In this document: positions 6,005-14,527 of the stretch, in pieces
How the letters are laid out: every line of letters starts with the position of its first letter
Numbering within the stretch: position 1 is the first letter of the stretch
Assembly: GCA_038227045.1 (NCBI GenBank)
Contig: JBBRQD010000118.1
Location: 1-16,719, forward strand
Reading direction: 5' to 3'
Origin: JANXLS01 sp038227045
GTDB taxonomy: Bacteria > Planctomycetota > SZUA-567 > H5-PLA8
Length of the DNA: 16,719 nucleotides
Program-made: the position numbers and the translations under genes
Notes under the pieces: generated by a model
The model's database searches: none
Told to the model about the DNA's origin: nothing
The model's input: only the letters and a program-made list of their open reading frames with translations

Positions 6005-7522
6005 TCATTTCCCGAAACCTCCTTTACCTTGTTTCGCGACATACGAGAACAACGCGTTGCTGCCGTAACGGAGCGCGCCGAATTCGATTCGAAGCGGGAT
6101 GACGATGTTGCGGGAGATATCGCAATTTATTGCGCCATAGGGAGACAATGCCGCGGCCAAATCGGCGTTGCTGCGCACCTGATATCGCACATTGCCGTTG
6201 CGAAACGAAAACGTCAACATGCCCAGCCCAATGCCTCGGCTTCCGCTTAAAGTCAACGAATCGATTTGTTTGGTGCCGATGAAGATATTCACGGTGGCGC
6301 CATCGTATGCAGTCAAATAGGCGCTTTTGCTCGAGAAAACGAATGCCGAATTGAACAGGGTAAAATCCAGCGCGCTGCGTGCCGGCACGGCAAAATTCAA
6401 CGCGAAACGTTTCTTAACAACCAGCGATGGGATCACGGTTATCGATCCCTGACCGGATCCCACGGTTACGCTGATATCCGTTTCGGCCGAGCCGCCATTG
6501 CCATCGGTGACGAGCAACTGAACGAGATACGTTCCATCCGCCGCAAAGACATGCGATTCGGTGGCCGAGCCGCCGACATCCTCCGTTCCGTCGCCGAAGA
6601 TCCAATGAAAATGCAGCGTATCACCATTGGGATCGCTGGCCGCGACATTGAAGACCACCGGCTGGGCCATCATCGCTGGATTTGGCGAAAAAGAACCCGA
6701 AAGAATGGTGGGCGGATTGTTGCCGGGCACAGCCGGTCCCCCGGTAATGGAGTCGATCCAACCCGTGGCAATGTCGACGCGCGTGTTGTAAGAGAGGTCG
6801 CCAAAAGCCGCCTTGGCATTGTTTCCGCCTGACGTGACCGAGGCGATGGTTAACACGCCGTCCACGGTGATGAACTGAGGCCCGCCGCTGTCGCCCGGCG
6901 CGGTGTTGCTCTCCTGGTTCGGAGCCGGCACGTTGTCGAAATGCCATTTGATAAACGTACCCGTGACGATATCGATGGGCGTGTGTCCAAAGTTCACTGT
7001 GCCACTTTTGGGCAACGTGCCGTCGGAGCCACGCAGACCCGTGCCCTGTTCGCCGTAGCCCACCAGAGTCAGCAAGGTGCCGATGGCGGGAGTCTGGCGA
7101 AATAACGGAGACGGGGTGACGCCGGGCACATCTTGAGTCAGTTCGAAAATGCACAGATCGATCGCGCCTTCGGCTTCCTGGGATAGATCGCCGTGATAGC
7201 TGGGATGCGCGTAGATGTGAGCCGTTCTGTAGGTGACTCCGCCAAGCATAAAGCGGCCACCGGTTTGTCCGATGTTGATTGCGCCCGTGTTGCCGTCCAC
7301 GGCGCAATGAGCGGCTGTGAGGACAAAGCGAGGGCCGATCAGCGTTCCGCTGCAGATATACGTGCCAGGCGCATCGCTCACGATTCCCACCGTGGGAAAT
7401 TGCGATGCGGGGACGTTTGTGCCGTCGATAATTCGCGGTTTGACGCCGATGAAATCGGTTGCGGCGAATAACGAGCCTGCGGCGAGACAAAGAATAACGA
7501 GCGTCACAAAACGACTCAGCAT
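6005..7522 (-). CDS. Secreted trypsin-like serine protease with PKD domain
   Basis: This 505-residue protein has a signal peptide (1-20, ending SLFA), a short propeptide, and a chymotrypsin-fold domain beginning at the activation-like site PR/IIDG (30/31). The catalytic triad is His72 (LTAAHC), Asp122 (AIDL) and Ser212 (GDSGGP); Cys57 and Cys73 probably form the canonical disulfide beside the histidine. The residue at the trypsin Asp189 position appears to be Asn206, so trypsin-type specificity is doubtful. A PKD/Ig-like domain spans about 271-355 (SDPNGDTLHFHWIFGDG, 296-312). Residues 360-505 form a beta-rich tail I cannot name. The start at 7522 is favoured over 7534 and 7597 because only it has a Shine-Dalgarno sequence and places the signal peptide at the terminus. 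Confidence 0.9.
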   Translation of the reverse strand: MLSRFVTLVILCLAAGSLFAATDFIGVKPRIIDGTNVPASQFPTVGIVSDAPGTYICSGTLIGPRFVLTAAHCAVDGNTGAINIGQTGGRFMLGGVTYRTAHIYAHPSYHGDLSQEAEGAIDLCIFELTQDVPGVTPSPLFRQTPAIGTLLTLVGYGEQGTGLRGSDGTLPKSGTVNFGHTPIDIVTGTFIKWHFDNVPAPNQESNTAPGDSGGPQFITVDGVLTIASVTSGGNNAKAAFGDLSYNTRVDIATGWIDSITGGPAVPGNNPPTILSGSFSPNPAMMAQPVVFNVAASDPNGDTLHFHWIFGDGTEDVGGSATESHVFAADGTYLVQLLVTDGNGGSAETDISVTVGSGQGSITVIPSLVVKKRFALNFAVPARSALDFTLFNSAFVFSSKSAYLTAYDGATVNIFIGTKQIDSLTLSGSRGIGLGMLTFSFRNGNVRYQVRSNADLAAALSPYGAINCDISRNIVIPLRIEFGALRYGSNALFSYVAKQGKGGFGK

Positions 7523-7528
7523 GAAAAG

Positions 7529-7532
7529 CTCC
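7529..7532 (-). promoter_or_regulatory. Ribosome binding site of the serine protease gene
   Basis: GGAG on the reverse strand lies 6 bases before the ATG at 7522. The upstream in-frame ATG at 7534 has no such site and in fact contributes the GGAG through its own following codon. This decides the start in favour of 7522. Confidence 0.6.
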
Positions 7533-7757
7533 ATAATTGACGGCAGACGGCGCGAATATGTTCCACACAATTCATCGATATTGACACACGCTCGCACCCG
7601 ACCCCACGCGATAATTTAAACATTAGTGACGCCGCGAATCGAAATTATTACTCCGAACGTGGGATTTTGCATTTTCGCATGGGGAAATCGGTGCACTTGT
7701 GCAAGCGCTTTGTCAGCAGGGTTGTCTCCGGCTAGAATGCATGGCTGAAACGACACG

Positions 7758-7763
7758 AAGGAG
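7758..7763 (+). promoter_or_regulatory. Shine-Dalgarno sequence deciding a GTG start for mqnE
   Basis: AAGGAG lies 7 bases before the GTG at 7771. The in-frame upstream ATG at 7741 and GTG at 7699 have no comparable site. The 7771 start also gives an N-terminus of usual length for the family. Confidence 0.65.
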
Positions 7764-7770
7764 AATTTGG

Positions 7771-8931
7771 GTGCAACCTACTTTTGAATGTGACATTGAT
7801 GACGTTCCCAGCGTGGCCCCCGGATTGGAAGAAATCCGCGACAAGGTCGTCACTGGCGAGCGCCTTTCCCAGCAGGACGGCTTGACGCTCTACCGGCATC
7901 CGGACGTCCTGAGCCTCGGCGCGCTTGCGCAATGGGCGGCGCTCAAGCGCCACGGCAAGCGCGTGTATTACGTCGTCAACGGGCACATCAATTATTCGAA
8001 CTTTTGCACGCTCTCGTGCGCCTTCTGTTCGTTTTACCGCCGCAAAGGCAAGGACCGCCGAGCCAACGGGTACGAAATGCCGCTCGACGAAGTTCTGCAT
8101 CATGCCGATGCGATCGCCGGCGGCGGCGCGACGGAGATTCACATTGTGGGCGGGTTGCACCCGGATTTTCCGTTCTCGTACTACACGGAAATGTTGCGCG
8201 GCATTCGCGCCCGACATCCCAAAGTCGGCTTGAAATGCTTCACCGCCATCGAAATTTACCATCTCGCGACGCTCGCCGGTCTTTCGACATCCGAGACGCT
8301 CAGCGCGCTCAAGGAAGCGGGCCTCGACACGCTGCCCGGCGGTGGTGCGGAAGTGCTCGATGACGATCTGCGCAAAAAGATCTGTGCGGGCAAAGAAACC
8401 AGCGCCGAGTGGCTCGACCTGCACCGCCAGGCGCACACGCTCGGCATCAAATCCAACGCGACGCTGCTGTACGGGCACCTCGAAACGCACGCGCAGCGCA
8501 TCGAACATTTGATTCAACTGCGCGAACTGCAGGACGAAACGCACGGATTTCTCGCGTTCATTCCGCTCAGCTATCACCCGGAAAACAACGTGCTGAAAGT
8601 CGAGCGCGGACCGAGCGGGTTCGATGAAGTCCGCACGTACGCGATCTCACGCTTGATGCTCGACAATTTTCCGCACGTCAAAGCCTATTGGATCATGCTG
8701 ACAGTTCCCATCGCCCAAATCACGCTGGCTTACGGCGCGACGGATTTCGATGGCACGGTCTTGCAGGAAAAGATCTACCACATGGCCGGATCGGACACGC
8801 CGCAAGCGCTGACGGCCGGCGACCTGCGCCGCTATATAAAGGAGGCCGGCCGGGAACCTGTCGAGCGCGATCATTTGTATCGCGAAATCAAGCGAGGTGA
8901 GGGCGGAGTGCTGGATTGGCAGGCGAATTGA
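7771..8931 (+). CDS. mqnE: Aminofutalosine synthase (radical SAM)
   Basis: MqnE is a cytoplasmic radical-SAM enzyme that joins chorismate-derived carboxyvinyloxybenzoate to SAM, giving aminofutalosine in the futalosine route to menaquinone. The 386-residue product has the 4Fe-4S motif CTLSCAFC (Cys79, Cys83, Cys86). It also has HIVGGLHPDFPFSYY, the LDTLPGGGAEVLDDDLRKKIC stretch (split here for length: GGGAEVLDDD and RKKIC), NATLLYGHLET, and LRELQDETHGFLAFIPLSYHP near the middle. The GGGAE...KIC pattern and the RELQDET segment favour MqnE over the related MqnC and CofH, though these share a fold. The GTG start at 7771 has a strong ribosome site. No other mqn gene is in the window. The gene diverges from the protease gene across about 248 bases. 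Confidence 0.88.
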   Translation: MQPTFECDIDDVPSVAPGLEEIRDKVVTGERLSQQDGLTLYRHPDVLSLGALAQWAALKRHGKRVYYVVNGHINYSNFCTLSCAFCSFYRRKGKDRRANGYEMPLDEVLHHADAIAGGGATEIHIVGGLHPDFPFSYYTEMLRGIRARHPKVGLKCFTAIEIYHLATLAGLSTSETLSALKEAGLDTLPGGGAEVLDDDLRKKICAGKETSAEWLDLHRQAHTLGIKSNATLLYGHLETHAQRIEHLIQLRELQDETHGFLAFIPLSYHPENNVLKVERGPSGFDEVRTYAISRLMLDNFPHVKAYWIMLTVPIAQITLAYGATDFDGTVLQEKIYHMAGSDTPQALTAGDLRRYIKEAGREPVERDHLYREIKRGEGGVLDWQAN

Positions 8932-9210
8932 AAAAACGCTAATTCCCACATCTACCGTCTTCAATGGGCAAATTGAATAGTTCGTGCGGTCATCTTCGAA
9001 ATGCCCGTAATTGAAATCGCCGTCAATTGCCGCCTGGCTGTCCAAACAAAACGCCCGGTCTGCGCGTCGCGGTCGTTGATTTCGAAAAATGCCCGCAAAT
9101 ATTCCGACGCGCAGCCTCTTCTTTTCACGCGCCGGTGTACCGCTTTCAATATAGCTTCAATGCTATTTTACGACAATGAACAGGCTTCGCTTCCGGATGG
9201 ATCAACCCTC

Positions 9211-10389
9211 ATGAAATCGATGCCAACTTCGTCCGTTTCGCGTCGCCGCTTCCTCAAGACGACGGGCAGCGTTGCCGCCTGCGCGTTGGCCGGTTGGGCG
9301 CGCTGTGCGCACGCCGATCCTGCAGCGAAAATTCTCGCTACAAAGATAATCAGCCAGGAACCGCAATACTATCACGGTTGGCCGACTGTCATGCGGCGCT
9401 CCAATGGAGATTTGTGGGTGGCGTGGTCGGGCGGGCGCGAGGCGCACATTTGTCCTTTTGGGCAGGTCCACGCCATGACCTCGCGCGACAACGGCGATAC
9501 GTGGACGTGGCCGCGCGTCTTGCTCGACAGCGCAATCGACGATCGAGATTCCGGCATGCTCGAAACCGCCAAGGGAACGCTGCTCGTCACCACATTCACG
9601 TCGCTGGCTTATGAGTCGGTGCTTGAAAAACAAATTGCAGCGGCTACCTGGCCACCGGAGAAACTGGCTCGATGGAAAGCCGCTCATGCGCGGTTGAGCG
9701 ATGCTGAACGCAAAGCGGAACTGGGCGAGTGGCTCATCCGGTCCACCGACGGCGGGAAGACATGGTCCACGCGTTTGCCAACCGTTGTGAACAGCCCGCA
9801 TGGCCCCATCCAACTCCGCGACGGCCGGTTGCTCTATGCCGGCAAGGAATTGTGGACCGACGCGCAGCGAATCGGCGTTTGCGAATCGCTCGATGACGGA
9901 CAAACGTGGCGCTGGCTTTCCGAAATTCCAACTCGCAACGGCGATCAAGCGGGCGAGAGCTACCACGAACTTCATGCCGTGGAAGCGGCCGACGGCACCC
10001 TTGTCGCTCAAATCCGCAATCACAACAAGGCCAACTCAGGGGAAACGTTGCAGAGCGAATCCAAGGATGGCGGCAAAAGTTGGAGCGAACCCCACGCGAT
10101 CGGCGTCTGGGGCAAACCATCGCATTTAATCAAACTGCGCGACGGCAGACTGCTTATGTCTTATGGGTATCGGCGCGCGCCCTTTGGCAACCAGGCGCGT
10201 ATCAGCAGCGATCATGGCCGCACGTGGTCCGAGCCGATGGTCATTTCAGCAGATGGAAGCGGCGGCGATCTCGGCTATCCCAGTACCGTCGAGTTGGCTG
10301 ACGGCACGTTGCTTACTATTTGGTATGAATCCATGAAGGGCAATGCCCACGCCGTGCTTCGTCAGGCGCATTGGTCGCTTTCGGTTTGA
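9211..10389 (+). CDS. Tat-exported sialidase-like BNR/Asp-box protein
   Basis: This 392-residue protein has a Tat signal (SRRRFLK, 10-16, then a hydrophobic stretch ending AHA near 33-35), so it is exported folded. Five Asp-box motifs mark a sialidase-type beta-propeller: SRDNGDTW (91-98), STDGGKTW (178-185), SLDDGQTW (226-233), SKDGGKSW (284-291) and SSDHGRTW (332-339). Such proteins are often annotated as exo-alpha-sialidases, but many PVC homologues have unproven substrates, so glycosidase activity is inferred. The upstream frame back to 9001 contains no domain and is rejected; 9211 puts the Tat motif at the terminus, with GGATGGA about 9 bases upstream. The 279 bases before it hold no other gene that I can support. 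Confidence 0.85.
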   Translation: MKSMPTSSVSRRRFLKTTGSVAACALAGWARCAHADPAAKILATKIISQEPQYYHGWPTVMRRSNGDLWVAWSGGREAHICPFGQVHAMTSRDNGDTWTWPRVLLDSAIDDRDSGMLETAKGTLLVTTFTSLAYESVLEKQIAAATWPPEKLARWKAAHARLSDAERKAELGEWLIRSTDGGKTWSTRLPTVVNSPHGPIQLRDGRLLYAGKELWTDAQRIGVCESLDDGQTWRWLSEIPTRNGDQAGESYHELHAVEAADGTLVAQIRNHNKANSGETLQSESKDGGKSWSEPHAIGVWGKPSHLIKLRDGRLLMSYGYRRAPFGNQARISSDHGRTWSEPMVISADGSGGDLGYPSTVELADGTLLTIWYESMKGNAHAVLRQAHWSLSV

Positions 10390-10394
10390 GGACC

Positions 10395-10415
10395 GGGCAG
10401 GTTGGAAACCCGCCC
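10395..10415. repeat. REP-like hairpin, copy 2 of 2
   Basis: The arms gggcaggtt (10395-10403) and aacccgccc (10407-10415) flank a gga loop. They pair with one A-C mismatch at the same place as in the copy at 5617-5635, and a T-A pair here corresponds to C-G there. The element starts 6 bases after the sialidase-like stop codon and lies 124 bases before the DUF1592 gene. No T-tract follows. Confidence 0.7.
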
Positions 10416-10539
10416 TACGCTCCGAACGATCGAAGATTTGATTGCAAATCGGCACCCGGCGAGTGTATGTCTTGACACACGAAATTCGACCGGCGACGCG
10501 CGCCGGATTGGGGCGAATTCGACTGGGTTTCTTTTGCGC

Positions 10540-12996
10540 ATGATTCATGTCCGCCACATTGAAAACTGCTGTTTTATTCGCGCGGCGCTTTTTGCCGCCG
10601 CGGCGTTTTTTTGCGCTGCCCGGGCCGAGGACAAATCCGGGCCGGCCGCGCGAACTGCGGAATTCGACACCGCGATCAAACCATTCTTTGCTCAGCACTG
10701 CTACGGCTGCCACGGTGAGAAAAAACAGAAAGGCAAGTTTCGCATCGATACCGCGCCCAAAGACGCGGATAGCGCCGGTTTTGAAATTCCCTGGGGCATG
10801 GCGCTTGAGCGGCTCACGGCGGGGGAAATGCCGCCAGAGGACGAACCTCAGCCGACCGCGAAAGAGCGCGAGAAAGTCATTGAGTGGATCTCCGCCCAAT
10901 TGCAGGCGAATGAGGCCAGGCGCTACGCGACGACGGAGCGCGTGAGTTTCCGCAAGCTCACCCGCGAAGAATATGTGAACTCGATTCGCGACCTGCTCGG
11001 CGTCACCTACGACGCGTATGATCCCACCGGCCTGCCCGAAGACCCGGAGTGGCAGGGCTTCGAGCGCATCGGCTCGGTGCTCACGCTGTCTCCCACACAC
11101 GTCGAAAAATATCTGGCCGCCGCCGAGAAAGTGTTGAGCGAAGCCCTGGCGCTCAAGCCGCAGCCCAAACGCGACACCGGAAAATGGACGGCCGCGCAGA
11201 GCGCCGGCGGCGACCTCGGCAAGGAACTGGCGCGGAAGGGAATCCTCGACAAGGTCCGCAAGGATATCGTGCCGAACAACGGCCAGCTCGACGGAGTCTC
11301 GGTCAACGTCGCCGTCGCCGGCGAGTACATCTTTCACGCGAAAATGAGCGGCCTGCGTCCGCCGGGCGGCCGCGCGCCGCGCTTCAAACTGTACGCAACG
11401 GATTTCAGCCGCACGCTTTTCGAGCAGGATGTCGAGACGGCCGAAGACGCGCCCGTCACGCTTGAATTTAGAACGCACCTTCCTGTCGGCGGGCATCATG
11501 TGCTGATCTGCAATGCCGTTCCCGGGCCGGACTCGCAGAACCGCCCCTCGCGCCCACTGGGCACCCGGCCATTTTTTACAATGAAGGACCGCGTGGCGTG
11601 GCAGATCAAGCTGACTGACGATGACGGCAAACCGATCTGGCCCACGATCCTGCTGGACACAATCGAATGGGAAGGGCCTGTCTATGAATCGTGGCCGCCG
11701 CCGGCGCATCAGCGCATCTTTTTTGGCGGCGAGAGCGCGACGAAGGATATCGCCTACGCCCGCGAAATCCTGACGCGCTTCGCGGCGCGCGCGTATCGCC
11801 GGCCGCTGGAGTCGCCCGAAATCGACCGCCTCGTGGCGCTCGTGGAAAAGGCGCAGAAACTCGGCGACAACTTCGAATCGTCGATCAAGACCGCGCTGCT
11901 CGCCGTGCTGTGTTCGAACAATTTCCTGTATCTTATCGAAGGCAATATCGCCAAGCCTTCTCCGCGGCTCACCGATTTCGAACTCGCGTCGCGGCTCTCG
12001 TATTTTATCTGGAGCACCCTGCCCGACGAGCGGCTTATCGACTTGGCGGCGCAAGGCAAGCTTCACGAATCCGGCACGCTTGGCGGGGAAATTCGGCGCA
12101 TGCTGAAGGATCCGAAGGCGCTGGCGTTCAGCGAATCGTTTCCGCGCCAATGGCTGCAACTGCGCAACGTCGGCATGTTCGCGCCCGACAAGAAGCTCTT
12201 TCCCGACTACGACGACTATCTCGAAAAAAGCATGATCGCGGAGACGACCTCCTTTTTTCGCGAGGTCGTACTGCGCAATCAGAGCATTCGCGAGTTTCTC
12301 GATTCGGATTGGACGATGCTGAACGAACGCCTCGCCGGCCACTATGGCGTGACGGGCGTGAGCGGAGAAGCGCTGCAGCGCACGGTTCTCAAGCCCGGTG
12401 ATCATCGCGGCGGATTGCTCACACAGGCGTCGATCTTGAGCCTAACGTCCGATGGCACGCGGCATCGTCCCGTGCATCGCGGAAAATGGGTGCTGGAAGC
12501 GATCGTCGGCAAGCCGCCCCCGCCTCCGCCACCGAATGTGCCGGCGATCAAGACCAGCACGCCGACCGAACCGAAATTGTCGCTGCGCGCCAAAATTGAA
12601 GCGCACCGCAGCGACGCAAACTGCGCGGCGTGCCATCGCAAGATCGATCCGCTCGGCCTGGCGTTCGACAATTACGATGCCATCGGCCATTGGCGGGAAG
12701 AGGAAGCGGTGGGCGACGGAGCTGGAAAGAATCCGAAGCTCGATCCTAGCGGCGAACTTCCGGACGGGAGGAAATTCGCCGATGCCGCCGGCTTGAAGAA
12801 GCTGATGGTTGCCGACCTCGACAAGTTTGCAAATGCGTTCACGGAGAAGCTCGCGACATACGCGCTGCGGCGCGGCATGACCTTCGCCGACCGGTTGGCG
12901 CTCAATGAAATTGCGGCAAAGGGCAAGGCGCAGGACTACAAATTGACGGCCTTGATCGAAGCGCTGGTGTTGAGCGATCTTTTTCAGAGGCGGTAG
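10540..12996 (+). CDS. DUF1592 domain-containing planctomycete-type cytochrome c
   Basis: This 818-residue exported protein has a signal peptide (about 1-29, ending ARA). A class-I-like haem site follows, CYGCH (54-58), in the planctomycete cytochrome C domain. DUF1587 covers about 128-195 (RKLTREEYVNSIRDLLG), then a beta-rich, possibly carbohydrate-binding region at about 240-390. DUF1595 starts near 410 (AYRRPL), and DUF1592 near 478 (FELASRLSYFIWSTLPDE). DUF1588 carries the family's polyproline run (659-665) and a second haem motif, CAACH (695-699), in the segment before KIDPLG. DUF1585 is at about 760-815. The order and length are typical. Function is unproven; two haems imply electron transfer coupled to an unknown oxidation. 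The start at 10540 places the signal peptide at the terminus. It is probably co-transcribed with the DUF1552 gene 93 bases downstream. Confidence 0.92.
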   Translation: MIHVRHIENCCFIRAALFAAAAFFCAARAEDKSGPAARTAEFDTAIKPFFAQHCYGCHGEKKQKGKFRIDTAPKDADSAGFEIPWGMALERLTAGEMPPEDEPQPTAKEREKVIEWISAQLQANEARRYATTERVSFRKLTREEYVNSIRDLLGVTYDAYDPTGLPEDPEWQGFERIGSVLTLSPTHVEKYLAAAEKVLSEALALKPQPKRDTGKWTAAQSAGGDLGKELARKGILDKVRKDIVPNNGQLDGVSVNVAVAGEYIFHAKMSGLRPPGGRAPRFKLYATDFSRTLFEQDVETAEDAPVTLEFRTHLPVGGHHVLICNAVPGPDSQNRPSRPLGTRPFFTMKDRVAWQIKLTDDDGKPIWPTILLDTIEWEGPVYESWPPPAHQRIFFGGESATKDIAYAREILTRFAARAYRRPLESPEIDRLVALVEKAQKLGDNFESSIKTALLAVLCSNNFLYLIEGNIAKPSPRLTDFELASRLSYFIWSTLPDERLIDLAAQGKLHESGTLGGEIRRMLKDPKALAFSESFPRQWLQLRNVGMFAPDKKLFPDYDDYLEKSMIAETTSFFREVVLRNQSIREFLDSDWTMLNERLAGHYGVTGVSGEALQRTVLKPGDHRGGLLTQASILSLTSDGTRHRPVHRGKWVLEAIVGKPPPPPPPNVPAIKTSTPTEPKLSLRAKIEAHRSDANCAACHRKIDPLGLAFDNYDAIGHWREEEAVGDGAGKNPKLDPSGELPDGRKFADAAGLKKLMVADLDKFANAFTEKLATYALRRGMTFADRLALNEIAAKGKAQDYKLTALIEALVLSDLFQRR

Positions 12997-13089
12997 TTTG
13001 AATTTGTCGATGAAAGCGGAAACTCCGGAGTATTCTGTTCTGACTGACGCTGAATAGGCATGGCACGACAAAATGGAGATTGAATTTTC

Positions 13090-14472
13090 ATGAGCAATGT
13101 CCTCACGAGCCGCTGGCTTCTTTCGCGCCGGCACTTTCTCCGCGGTCTCGGCACGACGCTGGCGCTGCCGTTGCTGAATGCGATGGCGCCGATCAGTTCC
13201 GCGGCGGAAGCCGCGAAGCCGCGCCGCAGCGTTTTCGTGTACATTCCGAACGGCGTCAACGGCATGGCGTGGCAAATCAAGAAGCCGGGCCGCGGCTACG
13301 AGTTCTCGCCGTCGCTGAAGCCGCTTGAAAAACTGCGCGACGAACTGACCGTCTTCAGCGGCCTGCATCACCCCAACGCGCTCGGCCAGAATCACGTCTG
13401 CGCCGATACGTGGCTGACGGGCGCGCGCATTGAAGCCGCCAGCGGCGTGTACCGCAACAATGTCTCGTGCGATCAGCTCATGGCCGAGACGACCTCGCAG
13501 GACACGCGCTTCTCGTCGTTGGAACTGTCGATCAGCGGCGGAACCGGCTCGCCGAAAAATTCCTGCACGCTGGCCTTTTCCCGAGATGGCGTGCCGTTGC
13601 CGGCGGAAGAGAATCCACGCAACATTTTCGAACGGCTCTTTGGCGAAGTCAAAGGCGGCGTGGCCGCTCAGCGCACCGCGCTCAACAAAACGCGCAGCGT
13701 GCTGGACACGATCCTCGACGAAGCGAGGTCGCTGCGCCTCTCGCTGGGCACCGAAGACCGCACGAAGCTCGACGAATACATGCATTCCGTGCGCGACGTC
13801 GAACAACGCAGCGCGCGGCTCGATTCGTGGCTGGACGTACCGAAGCCCAAAGTCGATGGCGCGCCGTTCCAGCGCAGCGTTTCAAAGACCCAGGCCGGCG
13901 ACTATTTTCGCACGATGTACGATCTGATCGTGCTGGCGCTGCGCACCGACATGACACGCGTGGTCACCTACATGTCCGGCACCGAAGGCAACGGGCTGGC
14001 GATCCCGGAAATCGGCGTCACGCAGACGCGCCACCAACTCTCACACCACAACGGCGACCCCGAAGTGCTCGCGCGCCTCGCCAAGAGCGACGCGTTCATC
14101 ATGCAGCAGTTCGCGTACTTTGTGGACAAACTCAAGACGGAGATGGACGGCGGCGAACCGCTGCTGGACCGCACCATGGTGCTCTTCGGCAGCGGCATGA
14201 GCTATGGGCACAGCCATTCGAACAGCAATCTCCCGATTGTGCTCGCGGGCGGAAAGGCGCTGGGGCTGAAGCACGGCGCGCACATCGATTACAACAAGCC
14301 GCACGTCACCGGCGAGTACAAGCTCGACTATGAGGAATGGCGCAACCTCTGCGGCAAACCCAAAGATGAAAGAGCACGCTTGAGCAATTTGATGCTGACG
14401 ATGCTGCAGAAGATGGACGTCAAGACGGAGAAGTTCGTCGACAGCGTGGGGGCGGTCTCGGAAGTGGTGTAA
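13090..14472 (+). CDS. DUF1552 domain-containing Tat-exported protein
   Basis: This 460-residue protein is full length for the DUF1552 family (PF07586). A Tat motif, SRRHFLR (12-18), is followed by a hydrophobic segment ending near SSAAEA, so it is exported folded. Family features include VFVYIPNGVNGMAW (48-61), FSGLHHPNALGQNH, CTLAFSRDG, and the C-terminal FGSGMSYGHSHSNSNLPIV, beginning near 366. The family is usually encoded beside DUF1592 proteins in planctomycetes, verrucomicrobia, acidobacteria and myxobacteria; the reaction is unknown. The His-rich C-terminal segment resembles metal-binding regions of DUF1501/sulfatase-like proteins, which is inference. GGAG (13075-13078) lies 11 bases upstream of the ATG. 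The arrangement suggests that the DUF1592 and DUF1552 products act together in the periplasm. Confidence 0.92.
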   Translation: MSNVLTSRWLLSRRHFLRGLGTTLALPLLNAMAPISSAAEAAKPRRSVFVYIPNGVNGMAWQIKKPGRGYEFSPSLKPLEKLRDELTVFSGLHHPNALGQNHVCADTWLTGARIEAASGVYRNNVSCDQLMAETTSQDTRFSSLELSISGGTGSPKNSCTLAFSRDGVPLPAEENPRNIFERLFGEVKGGVAAQRTALNKTRSVLDTILDEARSLRLSLGTEDRTKLDEYMHSVRDVEQRSARLDSWLDVPKPKVDGAPFQRSVSKTQAGDYFRTMYDLIVLALRTDMTRVVTYMSGTEGNGLAIPEIGVTQTRHQLSHHNGDPEVLARLAKSDAFIMQQFAYFVDKLKTEMDGGEPLLDRTMVLFGSGMSYGHSHSNSNLPIVLAGGKALGLKHGAHIDYNKPHVTGEYKLDYEEWRNLCGKPKDERARLSNLMLTMLQKMDVKTEKFVDSVGAVSEVV

Positions 14473-14527
14473 CGCAATTTCGCGCGACGCGCGTCACGGA
14501 CCTCCCACGAAAGGCTCCAATCGACCG

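Noticed and set aside
7581..7615. A possible promoter for mqnE (TTGACA at 7581 with GATAAT at 7610)
   Set aside because: The spacing of 23 bases is too long for a standard sigma-70 promoter, so it is not listed as a feature.
8959..8976. A weak hairpin (ttcaat/attgaa) after mqnE as a terminator
   Set aside because: The stem is six A/T-rich pairs with no T-tract, within the range expected by chance.
9001..9210. A 70-codon upstream extension of the sialidase-like gene
   Set aside because: It would bury the Tat signal inside the protein; the ATG at 9211 fits export.
10246..12405. A 719-codon open frame on the reverse strand opposite the DUF1592 gene
   Set aside because: It is rich in Arg, His and Phe with no domain, and lies antisense to a well-recognised gene; long antisense frames are expected in high-GC DNA with this codon bias.
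13022..13031. A 10-bp palindrome actccggagt between the DUF1592 and DUF1552 genes
   Set aside because: It is short and isolated; palindromes of this size occur by chance in a window of this length, and nothing ties it to regulation.
12442..13806. A 454-codon reverse frame spanning the DUF1592/DUF1552 junction
   Set aside because: It has antisense composition, no domain or ribosome site, and crosses two clear forward genes.
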